Program-made: the position numbers and the translations under genes
The notes under the pieces: generated by a model
Told to the model about the DNA's origin: nothing
Seen by the model: the letters and a program-made list of their open reading frames with translations, nothing else
Databases searched by the model: none
Source of the DNA: Hyaloperonospora brassicae
Lineage: Eukaryota > Oomycota > Peronosporomycetes > Peronosporales > Peronosporaceae
NCBI GenBank assembly: GCA_947650285.1
Contig: CANTFL010001403.1
Location: 62,001 to 126,000, forward strand
Reading direction: 5' to 3'
DNA length: 64,000 nt
Shown: positions 20,390 to 34,723 of the stretch, one piece after another
How positions within the stretch are numbered: position 1 is the stretch's first letter
Layout of the letters: the number at the start of each line of letters is the position of its first letter

Positions 20390-23300
20390 AATGAGAAATT
20401 GAGCGTTGAAAAAGGAAAAGCGAATTATGAGCAACGAGACACAGAGACAATGATTGCGGGGTACGCGGCGGTAACAGTTCATGTTGCTGTTAGCCTCCAT
20501 GAAGTTTTGCCCGTTTGCAAGCCACACAATTGCGTATGAATTTCTAAATACTGGAGGTCATGGTGGGCATGTAGAAAATCGGCTGCGTCTGCTTGTATTG
20601 GCGGTCGCTTGCGGGGTGTCCGGGATTTTGATGATACCAGGCAATCAGGTCGTCTCGAAGTGTGGCAGAAACCACCACTCGTTTCTTGTAAGCCATCACT
20701 TTGAAGCCTAACAAGGATAGTAGCTGATAATCTGGGTTGTTGTTTCCGGCGTGGCATGTGTCTTTATCATCTGGAGCATAGACCCCTCTTCTTGGTGCTG
20801 TCACAAGGCTGGTCAGTTCATTGCACACTCGTGCTTTGTCGTGATCGCACATATTTCGTCCATTTCCGTGGCGGGAGATTGGTCGCAAGCCTTGTCGGAC
20901 AGAATTCGAGAAAAGGAATCTACACCAACGTTCTTTCTCCCTAGATGTACTTCATCGTGAGTTGGTATTCCGCCAGCAGCAGTTTCCACCGCCGTACTCG
21001 TAAACATGTCTCGGTCGAGTGGATCAAGCTCTTGTGACCGGTATGAACCACCACCGGAAAACCAAGTAGAATGGCATGTACTCGCACAGGATCTTAACGA
21101 TGTAAAGCAGCTCGAGTTCTGTTGCCGTATAGTTAGTTTGATGTTTAGTGAAACTTAAGGAGTAGCAAGCGAGGATTTTTTGCTTGCGTAATCATTCCTC
21201 CAAGCTGAGTGACGCTAGCTTCTGCATACACACCGAATAATTTTTCAAAATCAGGAAATTACCGTAATACTACCACTGCGAATGCCTCTCGAATTAATGG
21301 GCTTTTTTCATCGTTTGGCAAACATGTGAACGGTATCTTGTTGCTGGTGAACCGGTGCAGTGATTTGTAGAGAGACGTCTTGTTGGGCACCATTTGGCGA
21401 TAATTGTTGATCATTCCAAGATTGTGACGTAAGTCATATCTGTTTTGATGGATGGCGATCGTCTGGATGACTTACTTTTCTTTTGTTTGAGCTTTGATGC
21501 ATTACGCAGACCGGGTACATCCGAGGCAGTCTATCTCTTGTCGTAAAATGTGACGCTTTTTTTGCGTTCAGTATCACATCGTAGCAAGCCAGTCGCTCGA
21601 ACGCGATGCGCAAGTGCTCGAGGCTTTCTTCTGGCGTCGTAGAAAAAACGATCCCATCGTTTAGATTTACCACGATGAAGATGTGATGATTACAAATTTG
21701 CTTCATACAAACCTGATACTCGTCAGACGCAGAAGAGATGCCATTGGCAGTATCTTGTATTAAGGGTTCACATGGGAAGGAGAAAAAAGCACTGAACGGT
21801 CTGATGTGCGGAGCCAGTCTTTGCGAGTATTATAGCATATTTGCATCGAAGGTCGAGATGCACTTAATCATTGCAAATCAAATGAGGACTTCGCGTATGC
21901 AAGGAGCATAGTACGGTCTTCTTTGCAGAAACTTGCTGAGCCACCATTATTCGATTAGCAGCCGTAGTGATCCGTCGGGATTGACTTGAAAAAATGATGG
22001 GGGAATCTATCTTTGACTCGTAGATTCGCTCAAGGCAAAATTCTCGTTGATGAGTAGTTGGATTTAGACCTTGGCTTGTTCATTGATACTGCGGGGTATC
22101 GGGAATGGTTAGGCCTGACTTGTCTCTAGTTCTGATGTAATGCGAAGCAATAAGTCACGAAATTTATTCGTCCCAAATGTCCGTCATATCGGTCACGGTA
22201 CTGCACTAGCAACGATCGGCATTGCTGCTGTAGTTTTTTGTCGAGATTTTTCGTCGAGCTTTTTCGTAGGTACCAGATGTTTGGAGGAGAATTCGTTGTC
22301 CGAAGTCTCTTTTTCTATCTCTGTAAACTCGTGGTCGTGTTGACCATCGACCTCTGCTAGTGTGGTGCTCTACCCGGTATTCAGTTGCAGTTGACAGTCG
22401 TCCCACTATATGATCCTTGAAGTCCACTATTAACCCCCAATGCACTCACCAGGTCCCTTACCGCAATCATTGAATCCGTACTGTCATCGAATACGTTAGA
22501 TCGATGATTGATGACTGTATCTAACCTGATCTGAGGAAGCGTTAACTTTATCACGACTGAGCCACTGGATTTGATTATCCCACTCATCGTGTCGAGGGTA
22601 GTCGGGGATGCAGGAAGAAACTTTCTTCCTGTTTAGAGATTGGTTGCGAGCGTCTCACCGTTGGTTATGCTTTTCGAAGCGCCGCTGTCAGGACTTCGAA
22701 CTTGTATCCTCTTAAACGTAAATACACAGTGCAGTGCTATTGGTTATGTATTATGTTTGACCAGACCGACAAACTTATTTCATCTGCGTTGTTTGACGAA
22801 TTGTCGTCTTTATCCGAGTCCGGCTCAGTAGATTAATGGGTACGTGGGTATCGCTGTTTCTTCTTTCGTTGAGCGGCAGATTTAGCCGCCGACCGGTTGT
22901 GCTCACCTTTGCTTTGTTTTTCAGAGCTTGGCAGTTTGCGTTGTTGTGCAATAAGTCGTGTGAAAATTGCACCAGAATTATCGCTTGGCTCTGTCTAAGC
23001 CACGGTCCTTGCGTTCGTATTATCTTGGTAGGGGCTTGTACAGCTCTTTTCTTCGTCAAGATGCCGGGGGGAAGGACATGTCGTGCCCTTTTGTCTTAGA
23101 CGCGTGATCTATCATTCTTCTCAATGAGTGAGACGTACACGAAGAGCTTGTTTAGATAATCGTAGTATTAAATCCCGGACCTATCTACTTATCGTGCGAG
23201 TCGCAGGACATGGCTCGCTTGAAGAAGCGGCATTGTTGTACCTCGAATATAACTTCAGCATATTCAGGTAGCTCGGCGAATATGCGCACATCACTTCGAA

Positions 23301-23570
23301 GTCGTCGGGAAAGCTTATGAACCGTTTCGTCTCTCTTTTCGGTCATGTGCCAAAGGTCGTAGTCCAGGTCTTTGCTGTACTGAGGTAGTGCGGACAGAAG
23401 ACCAACAACCGTGAAGAATTTCTATAAGACGTGTCTCGCGGTGGCTGCTGTTTGGGCTGCGAGCTCCACCTCAGTATCAAGGTCCCCTTCGATGATTGCC
23501 ACGAATTTAACAGCTTATTTGGTCTGACGTCCGTTTCTTCTTCGTGGCAAACCTAGGTACGTCAGACAGC
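20390..23570 (-). pseudogene. Element C: decayed Ty3/gypsy gag-pol remnant
   Basis: Reading the minus strand from right to left, gag capsid-like sequence (about 23500-23200; DETVHKLSRRLRSDVRIFAE and AEVIFEVQQCRFFKRAM) is followed by a degraded zinc-knuckle region (about 23060-22780; NANCQALKNK), then a protease-like stretch (about 22490; DSTDSMIAVRDLVSALGV). The reverse transcriptase thumb lies at 21706-21434 (GIVFSTTPEESLEHLRIAFE). The usual YLDD before it is changed to NLND. The end of RNase H is at about 20950 (HLGRKNVGVDSFSR), an H2C2 integrase finger at about 20700-20560 (LRDDLIAWYHQNPGHP) and CVACKRAKLHGG at about 20520. Frames change repeatedly and stops are frequent. The RNase H-before-integrase order places it in Ty3/gypsy, but it is not close to Element A: the finger and gag differ strongly. 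No LTRs were found. Confidence 0.7.
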
Positions 23571-26500
23571 AGATGCGGATTGTGTATATATCTTGTTCAG
23601 TGTCGTAGGATTAGTTGGCAAAAGATGAACGATTGTATTTTTGAATGTCTTTTCTTATTAGGCTTACAGGTCAGCCATTAGATATCTAATATAAAGCGCT
23701 AATAATGCATTCTATATGATAATTATACTCGTGTCATCTGTCGTATCTTGTTGTCTATATATATGCATGTTATGAGTGACTTTGAGTAAAAAATGATATA
23801 ATCATGTGCGCACATTCACTTTTTTACTACAACAAATGATCATGTAGGTTTTCATGTGTTTGTGAAAAAAATGATATCATGTTGTGTTGTAATAGTGCGT
23901 TCGCATTTTCCGACCTTATCGACCGGATAGTAAGCACTGAAATTGATATCGGAAGGTACATGGATCGATACCCGAGCAGGGCCGATACTTTTACACTTCG
24001 TCGGAGAGTGGCTAACAAAGACGGATATAGTGGGTCGTTCGCGTACCCGAATATACCTCACACCTTCTCTCTCTGTCTGATTGTGCTGTCGCTATTAGAA
24101 GTATGTACATATTATAGACGGTTTATAGTGGATGATTCTGCGTTATACTTAGGAGATAAAGTCATCAAGTATAGTGAGCGAGATACAATATAATCAATGC
24201 AAAATAGTGATTGCGGTACATTTATTGACTGTATGATTTTCTATACAGCGTTTAACATGATGCAAATATGATCTCGCGCTTCAGACATTGTTCATATATT
24301 ATGAGTGCCAAAGATTGCGCCACGAGCTGCTTCTTCACCCTGATAGTTGCGTGATAAAAGTAAAATGCGCTTTTCGTCTAATAGCTACACCTAGCACGTT
24401 TTAAGCAACCATCTACTCATTTAGCATCATCTTCAGATATGTATGGCTTGCGTCTATTTTCTATGGCCTCTCATGATCGGCCATATGTCGCTCGCATGTC
24501 ACACGCTCGTTGCACAAGCAATACTCTTGCTACATAAGCCTTTTCGTGAGAGATGATCCATATTCGAATGCATTACCGCTGGAACGCAAGATCAGGTGTA
24601 TTGTCACCTTTGTAGTGAAAAAAGGCACTTTGACTGCGATATGAATAGCAGCATATACACAAGAGTGCAGACAGCACTCACTTGCACCTGCTGTACTCGT
24701 TATCATGTTGTCTGCACACGAGTTATCTGTATTTAAGTTGCTATCGATTTTAAAGATGAAATTCATGCCGAATGCAATCTTGACATATTACTATAGCCTA
24801 TAAAAATACTCTTTGCATTTTTGTCAACCTGTAAAGTGCAAAATTTACACGATCATCAGCAGTAAATTTAAAGCATCTGTTTTCATCCCAATCGCAACTC
24901 TATTTTCTCTTGCTTCCCTGTTAGCCCATTTTTCTAATGACTCGGGTCAATCCTTTTAAACATAATACAATACATGTGTACGCACCAATCGAACTAGCAC
25001 ATCTTCTATTCTCCTAGTATAATTTATACTTCAAAAATTTCACATCGCATCATAGGAAATGTAGATGTACATGAAGTTTTGTACGCAAAATAACCTATAA
25101 GTCGAATGACAAACAACATATAATATATGCTTGAGACGTTAATCAACCTTGTGTATCTCGCAAGTCATGATTCTCAGGGAAAAATCATATGTTTCTGGCA
25201 AATGAAAAAGGTAAATGAAAAAAGTTAAATATGTGAAACAGAAGAGGTATCTTAACGAAGGCTACATGTCCAAAACATTTGTATAGTGTTGATTCGATGT
25301 GCTAATGTATCTCATATGTCGACGATGAACATACTCGCGCCATCAAAGTTCGTATAGGTCTCCGCCATATTGATATAAAGAGCGTAACAGCAACTTCGTT
25401 TCCGCGCAAACAATTATTTCGCGATCGCATTATATTCTCCAATAATTTAGTCGAACACCATTGTTTTGATTTCATTTGATGTCCTTGTTGAAGTTTTGTA
25501 GTGCGTTTCTATGACAAGACGAATTGCAGCGTATGTTAACAAGCGCCAGAAAATAATGTGTGGGTACCATAAACATCTGCAAAAGACGAGAAAGAATTTT
25601 TCAAATTGTGACAAGACCGTAAAAGAGTATAAACTAAGCATTATTAAACTGTAACCACATATGTATATTTGGTGCATTGCAGGTCTGTGTATCGATATTA
25701 TTAAGCCAGCCGTTTATGCCGGCGTGATATGTGTTATTGCAATCGAAACGCAATACATCGTATGAGCACAAAACTACTAAGTGAGCCTCGCGTTCGTATT
25801 GCTCTACATCATGTGATGTATATATCATGCCTATACGAAGTTATTTATGCATGTATGATCTGATCTTATGTGATATCTGGCTAATGAAGCTGACCATACC
25901 ATTTTATACATCTCCAAGCCGCGACACCGTTCTGTGGTCCCTGATCACGACCAGGGTAAGGGTCGAAAATACCACAATTAAAAGATATGTGAGTATCCAT
26001 TGACTAAAAATTCTTCTTCGTACAATTCAGAAGCGACAATCTTGTGCAAAGAATAGGCTAAAATTCTGTCGATATACGGAGATGTGGCACGGTGAAGTCG
26101 TAGTTGCGCTACTCGCGATACGGATTCCATCGATAGATGCCACCTATTTGGGTTTTACATACGATATTAGCCTTCTCTAAGCCCAAATCAGAGCCTTTTT
26201 CTAGTAGCAATTTGGCAGTCAATCTTACAAATGATCTTCTTCGACGTCAGACCGTCAATATAGGTATATTTTTTCATCGTTGGATGAAGGCCAAAGTTTG
26301 CAGGTGTAGCTACATGTGAGTTCCAATCTATTCGATTTTTTGTGCATTATTGTAAATTACTATACTTATGTTGAATTGATTTTGTATATCGTAAGGTTAT
26401 ATCACTTGCGTCCCAGACCTTGCAGTGATGAAGGTGCATTCACAAGTATTTCTAATAACGTTTAAAAGGTTAAGCGACAATCTGTGCAGTAGGAGTGGTA

Positions 26501-28491
26501 GATCTCGCTAAGTACCCAGTTTTGCAGATATGTCAATATGAAACTTCGATTATTTCGTGTGTAGCGCATAATGGACATCATTCCGATCCATATGAGTTAT
26601 ATGTCGAAGGTCAGTTTTGCAATATCATCTCGAGATTCTTATGTACAAAGCTTGAGCCGTTTATCGCCACGATCTATAGATTAGCCATGTTTGCATAAAG
26701 CTGTGCGAGAATTGACCTGGTAAATTTGATCATCATAGCTTCCGTATAACGACTGCTTGTTAAAAGCAAAAATTATCGGTAGAGAGGAGTACAGGCTTAC
26801 GTTCCTGTGAGGTGGAGTATAAGGTCGATAACATAGCGCTCTATTATATCTGCTGTCTTTTTTGCTTATAAAGCTGTACATGTAAAATCATGCAGCATAC
26901 ATGTGCGATAGTTGCTTCGCATTTACATAAATAGGTCAAATGATACATTGATTTTTTAGTTGCGCAAAGTGCGACACCTACTTCTACAGAAGGTTTGTCG
27001 AAATCTTGGTCTGAAAGCTTTCACACGTGAAACATTGTTAAATTTGGGTCAAGCGTTCAGCGTGGCCGTAGCATCTACGAACAATGCCTCCAACTATTCC
27101 ATACTATTCTTTCAATTTTCAGTAAGGTCGTTTTCCTTCCCGTACTTCACTATCTAAATATTGATTTTGTAGAGCTCATTCGCCAATAATATTTAAAAAG
27201 TCTTTAATAAGCCATAAGAACTTGTGTATATTCGTTGTATCTACACCAAAGCAAACATGTCATGGCGGCTGATTCGCGTCTTGCTATCTTGTGTAGGGGT
27301 TAATCTGATTAAGAAGGTGCGCAAGATCACCGCAAGTCAAAGGCTCTAGTCATATTCGCAGCTCGCGCATTGCCTAAGTCGTAAGTTGAAAACCTTACGT
27401 CTCAATTCGATTGACCATATTCCACTATCTGCTCTCTACTCAGTGTCTGTTTTATGTTCTGTCGTTCTTGTCTTGATTAACACTTTGAGCTATCCTGTGG
27501 AGTCAACACTCGATTGGATTTATTAACCAGCGAGACTCTGAAAGCATTCTTTTACTTGATAAAAAATAGAAGCGAAAAACTTATAATCTCTCCTCAACCA
27601 CACGCATCATCATTTGACGTGCTGGCGCGAAACCTGACTTTAACGCCCAAATTAATTGTTTCCATATGATCGAAGAAACAGATGCTTGACAAAACATATA
27701 TTTAAAAACATCCCGAAACATCAATTTTCTGCTGTCATCTTAGGCAGTGCACTTGCTCCAATTACCATTATAAAGGGCACCTAATTACGTAGATAGATGA
27801 TATTTCCTTTTACTTCAGAAATTTCAAGTAGAACCTCAAACGCTACTAAACATTATCGCCTACAGACGTACAACTGCAATTGAGAGGAAAATGGTGTGAC
27901 ATTAATTTACGAAAGACATAATAACATTCTTACTTATTGAATACTATATGTAGACCTTCTGAAAGTCGTTCTGCATGCGCAAACTCGTGTGTGCTAGCTA
28001 AAGCTATATTAAGCGGTATTACGGACATATATCATCATTCTGAGTGCTACAATCAGTGTGGAAATTCTGGGAGCGTAAGTTTACCACAAGCACCTGTATC
28101 TTTTCTCACGTGCAGAGTTCAGTGACAGTCCCAAATTTGGGCAATTCAAGCAGCACTGTCCTCTTGTAGACAGCACGCGCGTGAGAATATGTGCCGTATA
28201 CGCTGCATATAGGTATTCGTCGCTCAGTCGCGTTTGACTGCGTACTTAACCACTTAGGTGTCAGTTAGTGTTGTCGAGACATTCAATTTAGTGAAAGAAC
28301 TATTTTATGCCGTTTCGGACACTTTTAAATGCATCGAACTTGTAATTACGGCAAAGAATGTGGGGAAAGAGTTATAGTCGCTGTTCATAAAGACGGTTGG
28401 TACTTGTTCTGACTAATATAATGACATTTTATATATGACGATGCTTATCATTGGATTCACTCAAAACAAGACCTTATTCTACCCTTGAGAC

Positions 28492-28535
28492 CTCCATTGG
28501 GCACCTATGCCAGTGTAGGTGCAAGTCCCCTGGAG
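28492..28535 (+). repeat. Compact nested hairpin
   Basis: GCACCTA (28501-28507) pairs with TAGGTGC (28516-28522), and an outer CTCCA/TGGAG pair (28492-28496 with 28531-28535) encloses it. Could be a small structured RNA or chance; no family recognised. Confidence 0.3.
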
Positions 28536-29737
28536 TGATCGTTTTTATAATGAGAAACCGAGCTTGTGTTTAGCAGATTCTGTTTGTTCTACTTCTAAAT
28601 CACCATGAAGGCATCGTGTATCTCGATATGAGCTATCATCGCAGCTTTATAAGCAAATGAGGATAAGGTAAAATATCGTGCAAATGAGAAGGTTTCAATG
28701 TTTATCGGGGGTGACGGACGTCGTCATATAATCTATCTCACCTGTAAGATATGTCACGGGCCACAAAAATTGAGCAATTTGTAGCGCGGTGCGTCCGACT
28801 TTCAAATATGGCGTGGGTATTCATTCTACAATGCGTTGACACACATCCCAGTAAAAGTCATAACGGTACGATATAGATCAATGGTCGTTTGAAACTTACT
28901 ATACGCAGGTTCCTGATGCTTCTGTTTGCAATGTCACAAAAATTCAATTACGCGTTAATAAAAATTTGTGACAAATTTGTTTTATCTTCGTTAAATCGAT
29001 TGCGCCACATAAAGATGAGATTATTGCCGTTGAAGTCGATATCAACATATCGTCCATATTTTGCGCCTGGTTACACGATATTATATTAGAGAAATTTTAC
29101 AACTCACTTTCTTCCTTAAGAGTGCATCGAAAATAAAGGTAGCAAGATTGTACGAAAAAATCGAAAGATACAATTGGCAGTCATGACAGAGTGGCACTAC
29201 ATGAAACTTGTAACGAGGAATGAACATTCATTGCAGCTCCCTAAACACTTTGTGCCGCCAAATTACCGTCTCCATAATTGTCCTATAATCGTCAGTTATG
29301 TGTTCGACTTACAGCCGCAATATATCGTGTAACCTTTACAAGGGTATGAGGCACAATGATCTTGGATGCTGAGTGCACTGCTGCCACGACCGGGTATACA
29401 CGCCGTATATTCCACTTTTATAATTACTATTGTGTTATAATTGCTTACAGTATGTCTTTTTATCTTGCTTGGACTCTGAGACCATAAAAATAAAAACGTG
29501 AAGCCATTGTCCCATCCTGACATCATGAACCAGATTTACACAAAGCGCATGTGTACCTTTGCGTGATACTCGATATGGCTACGTGCTGCTAATGTCGATT
29601 GTGTGTCATCATCGATCACGCCTTTCAGCATCTTGGCCAACGTAGACTTCGATCAGAGATGAGGAATGCCGTATTGGTGGTGTGGTAATTAGCTGCCATT
29701 ATATGATGCGATACATAGCATAAATTTATATACATCC

Positions 29738-29794
29738 CCGTATCATCGGTCCACTGATGTGGCCCTTCGTCACATTCGTGGACCGATGATACGG
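29738..29794 (+). repeat. 17-bp perfect inverted repeat forming a hairpin
   Basis: CCGTATCATCGGTCCAC (29738-29754) is the exact reverse complement of 29778-29794. Inside, after a two-base mismatch, ATGTG pairs with CACAT and leaves a 9-base loop. It stands alone in AT-rich DNA and has a higher GC content than its flanks. Confidence 0.85.
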
Positions 29795-32700
29795 AGTTGT
29801 GATGGAAGTGATTACATCGACCTTATTTGTCACGCATATCTTCCAGGGCGTATTTTAAGCAGACCAAATTTCTTAGTGTCAAATTTGAACGCTTGGCTTT
29901 AATCAATATTATATTCGATTTTGAACAATGAAGTCGTCGGCTTAACATGATGAGTAAGGAATAGGTAAATCCGTGACAAACCAATTGGCTTGATATGATA
30001 GTATAAATCATGTAAACATTACTTTCAATACAATATGATTGGATGTTGTCATATAAACAAATGCATGGACCCGTCGTCACCCCTTCGACCACGCGAGTTC
30101 CTTGTATAATCACGCCATGAAAACATTTCCTCTAGGCGTGACGTGGTGTAGTGAATTTTCTTGCGACTAAGCTTGGCCAAGGTGTAGACCGCTGCTTGGT
30201 TGAGAAATACGGCCGGTCCAGCTAATGTGAGACGTGGTCCGTGTAGCTAGATAGTTATGAAAACTGAGATTAAATATCCGCGTACAGCTAGGTAATGCAT
30301 GTGTAACTACAAATATCTACTTGATGTAGTCGCTCACGCTATAATGAGTCCGCCCGTATGAACAGTCTTAGGTATGTAGTAATCAAGTCAAATGAACAGT
30401 AAAGTAGCAATGAATTAACACATCAATTTTAAAAGGTTGGCTACGAGGCATTACATGGTGGTGATATTTGTATGCAGGGTCCAGCGCCAAAGAGTATTTT
30501 GGCTTCGAGAAAGTGTAATGGTGATTGCTTTGTACAGTGGCATTCTTCCTGCAGAGCCATGATATCGTATAAAGCGTAGCAGCCAAGGTATGCAATTATT
30601 TATAGATGATAATGGTGGTGTAAAAGCGACGATTGGTGCCTAATTGTGCGTGTCAAGATCTAGCTGATCCATATATTCGCTAAGTTTTAAATTTCGCCAG
30701 GAATAAATGCTGAGAGAAGAAGAATTTGTTGCCAAGTGTTCAAAGTAGCTAGTATTCTAAGTAGTGACAGAAAGACGGCCACTATGCTACGACAGTGACA
30801 GAAACTGCTTTGACCCGATTGTAACACGTGGAGAGAGTTGTGAAGAATTCAACGATAAAAAACACTTTGGCTTTGTTACCTCTCACACAAGCTTAACCTT
30901 TTCGCGTGTAAACGATCGATGGAACCGAATCCAATAAATCTGATAGTCGAATTATATTCAGCTTTACGTTTGTATCAAGCTGACGTCGATGGAGCCTGTA
31001 CTGTTGTATTGAGAACTAGCTTCCGTCCTTAAAGTAGTTGTTAAAAATGACGTTCACTATCCTCTTTATAAAACTTCCACCTTCGTACTACACGTATTTG
31101 GTGTCGTCTCTTACATTGTACCACATCAACCTCACTCTTGGACCCTGCATTCTGTTTACGTCAACAGCTGCTTCACATACTCAATTTTCACATTCACGGG
31201 GCATCTGTTGCAGATTTTCATCGTGTGCGATGGACACTCACCCTTCAGCTTATCCAGTTGATGGAGTTCTCGTCGCCCTCAAGCATACTTCACACAGCGT
31301 GTACTGGTTATGGGAGGGCGATGCTGTTGTCAAGATGACAGATTTGATAAGACTGTTCAAGAGTAACATCGGAGATCTTATATGCTAGCTGAATGTATGA
31401 TAAACTGAGGGTCACCAAGCTTTGGTATAATAAGTAATACATACGCTCGTGTAGGGCCGCACGTATGTAGAAGTAAATCGCTACCAAAGAGCAAGAATTA
31501 CCCGTGAAGAACTTGGAGACAGCCGCGTACTTAATACGTGGGACTTCTGATAGACGTGACGTCTCAAGATATGTCGATGGGTTTAGAAGTGTAAGTAAAT
31601 TAGCATGTACAGATACTTCTCGACTGCCTGATTGAGTGTAAGAAGGTTGATGATTCGATAAAAGTCGAGCTTACGCACAATCCGAGCAAGAATGAAGATT
31701 GACGCTAGGACCTCTTGCACCTTCAGCAATGAATCGTGTTTACATGGAAACTGTCTTAGCCTAGACATAAAGCACACCAAGTCAGATACGTTCTAATCGA
31801 ATGAACCGCGATGTTTGTGTATATATTCAGACGAACTAAAAGACACATAAAGTCACCTCATTCAACGGATATACACTCGCCCAACGTGTTCCACCGACAG
31901 AACTTTTCATCATCATTAGCAGCATTGTATTTGGTAACTTGAAAGCTGCAATTACCCTATAGCTACTGTGCGCTTGTCAAAAAAGGCTATATAACCGAAA
32001 ATCTCAAAGCAAACGTTCTACTATTCACCTCTTCTAACTTAAAAATACGAATAAGTCATTGTAATGGAGTACGTTTTACTTGTAATGACGCATACAAACA
32101 AGACTTCCACACTGACACATTGTACGCAGATGCCTCAACTATTCACCTACACTGTACATGGAAAGTAAGGCTAATCTCACGACGAACCCGAATCGAAGAA
32201 GAAAACGTAGACCTTTATTTGTTAACGCTAACTTTTGTATTAAAACCTCTTTTGGAATCACTTAAACCGAATTATAATGCAATGTCTTGATGTGGCTACT
32301 CGCTTACCACCCATTGAACCTATCTAGCAACGACTGGTGGTATAGTAGGCTGATGTTATGGCCTAAAAAACATATAAATGAAGCGGTGCCGAAAATATGA
32401 CGGTAATATTTCTCGTACTCTTTACTTAGCCAGTAAATGGTGCGAATATCGTCAAGCATGATGGTATTCTATATGACTTGACGTAGGGATCCGCTAATCA
32501 ACACAAACTTTTCGCTAGCCACCACTTATCCTCCGATATAATATACCCTGTATACTTCATTCACGCTATAATTGGCTACATGTAAATTTACGACATTAGA
32601 AATTATAGAAAGGCAAAATATCACACGAAGTTATTAAATTGTTTATAAGCAGACATGTGTTGGAGCGCTTTTTAGTTTTTGCTATAATATGGTTGACCCT

Positions 32701-34599
32701 CCGTAAGCGCTAATATGTCCAGGTACTGCTCATCTACTTTGGGTGGCAAAGTGCTTCCATTCGTTCCCAGCACAAAGAGCATTCAAATTTACCAATGCAG
32801 ACATTGCGGAATTTGGAAGAGGTTGCCGACGTCTTCGTATGTTTTATCCTATTTCTGCGCTGTTACTGCATCGATGTACAGGCCCCAAACAATTTTCTAC
32901 AATATCAAACTGCGATGGGTCTTGCAATTGATGCTCAAGAGCACCATAAAGACTCATGCGGCCATAATGGACAGACGAAATGAAGGCCTATGATACCGGT
33001 AGCACATATAGATGGTCAAGGATAACTTGCTGCCTGTACGAGGTTTCCTCCTCCAAAATCTTTGATCATGCGCTATATACATTCCCTAATTGATGTGGGT
33101 GCTACATACAATATCTCTTGCCGAGGAGGATATAACGAAAACCAGTGTGAAGCAAAACATCCATGGTGATGTAAGTGGTGTTCTATTTGTCGATGGCTTT
33201 GTGTCAAGATGAGAGTTCGTTTGATGCAAGCGAGATCAGTATTACGGTGCGCACCACCTATAACCTGTAACTTTTTTGGCGGCCAAATTTGAAAAAGAAA
33301 AAGTATTTTTTGCCGTTTCCGCAACCGAAAACACCTATTTCAACGCCCCCGTCGCACCGCAAACAGTATTCACGTCATTTGCACGTTTTAAACGTATATC
33401 TATGTTTTATTAGTCAACAATCACCAACATGTCTCGCCCCAACAAATGGCTACGGCACTTGCAGGTTATGAGGGCAATTGCTGCGCTCGCAGTGTTATCC
33501 AAAATTAATGTGATTTAAAAAAACCAAAAGGGCTTCGGTAAGAGACTATCACTGCGACCGGCGACCACATCATTTACCCAAGGTTCCATTGCAAATTGAC
33601 CTTTGTCGAATTGTTCAGGGATGAATGAAATCCCATGCTCGGAAAGGCTTGAGCACATGGTCCTAAAATCCCTTGCATTCGTCTCTCAATACTATCCGCC
33701 GCCATGCTCGAATGTGCTTTCGGTACATGGACGTATATCGCGTGATCCTGACTAGGAAGGCCGCCGAATAAGTCGTAAATACTGTAAGTAATGTCGCATC
33801 GTAAGGTACCAATTCAGTTCTAACGGATGTGAAGGTTGAGCTACTGCCATTATCATTGCCATTTCGTGTTTTGCAATATATAAAAATAATTCCTGCGTCC
33901 TTACCTAGTAAATAGGGGATATAAACAGGCATAACAATGCCGTATTGGGTGAAACAGCCATATTTGCAAATTTAGGACTGCAAAATGGCTCTTTCACGCT
34001 AATTTGTCTACTATATGTAAGGCTGATATAAAATAAATTTCATGTAATAATGAAGAATAAGTCTTCGCGGGGATTTTTGGGGCGGCCAAATGTGGCTCGC
34101 CGCGAGCCATTTTCACAGAATTCTCCAAGCTTTAGGGTCCTATACCTTCGCGAAAAAGTTGTCAAGTTGATAATTGGGACTACTGAAATGAAGCTAGTAT
34201 CGTGCTTAAGCCATCTATAGTGTATTATTTGTATTTCAAAAAGTATGGGGTAAAGAGTAGCTGAGTGACGAAGATCGAAAAATGGTACAGGTTATAGAAG
34301 ACGTACACGATATTGTCTTCATTGTTTAGAATCTCTCTTTAGCCAATCATAATTCTTTATAATTTCGGGGTTAGTGGTTTAAAGCGAAAAGGGAGTGATG
34401 ACTCGCAATTCCCTTATGGTGGTGTCGATTACACGTACCGGCTTCACCCCGTTACAGTGCTTCTAATTGGTCGTACAAATGAACTCTAAATATGCCCGAT
34501 CGGCATCCCTCCATATCGAATCGTCTTCACATCGTACCCCCTCGATCAACCAGCGAAACACAAACCCCAGCCTCGTGCCGGGTCGACACCGTCACGTGC

Positions 34600-34723
34600 G
34601 CAACGGTACCCTCGAAGGCGCCCATTTTACACGCCCTTTTCGCTCGCTTTTGTCCAAGTCGACCCAATTTGTCACCCGCACCTCCTCGCCAACCAAATTG
34701 TCGAGTGACGCCACCTGCCAAAG
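34600..34723 (+). promoter_or_regulatory. Likely core promoter and 5' leader of the WDR3 gene
   Basis: The 120 bp before the start codon are pyrimidine-rich and contain CCCATTTTACACGCCCTTTT (about 34620-34639), which resembles the oomycete initiator plus flanking element (a C-A-T-T-pyrimidine core followed by a T-rich stretch). Assignment is by resemblance to the published consensus from memory; a transcription start site cannot be read from DNA alone. Confidence 0.4.

Larger units (their letters stand above)
23571..34456. other. Long AT-rich gene-poor interval
   Basis: Nearly 11 kb show no protein domain, tRNA or rRNA that I can recognise on either strand. Open frames are all short (under about 120 codons) and look like chance. 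Two compact inverted repeats stand out (28492-28535 and 29738-29794). The stretch may be very old, eroded transposon sequence. Confidence 0.6.

Noticed and set aside
34447..34456. CCCCGTTACA, identical to the Element A LTR end, just upstream of WDR3
   Set aside because: Only ten bases match and the sequence before it cannot be aligned with an LTR; a chance hit in 64 kb is not unlikely. A diverged solo LTR remains possible.
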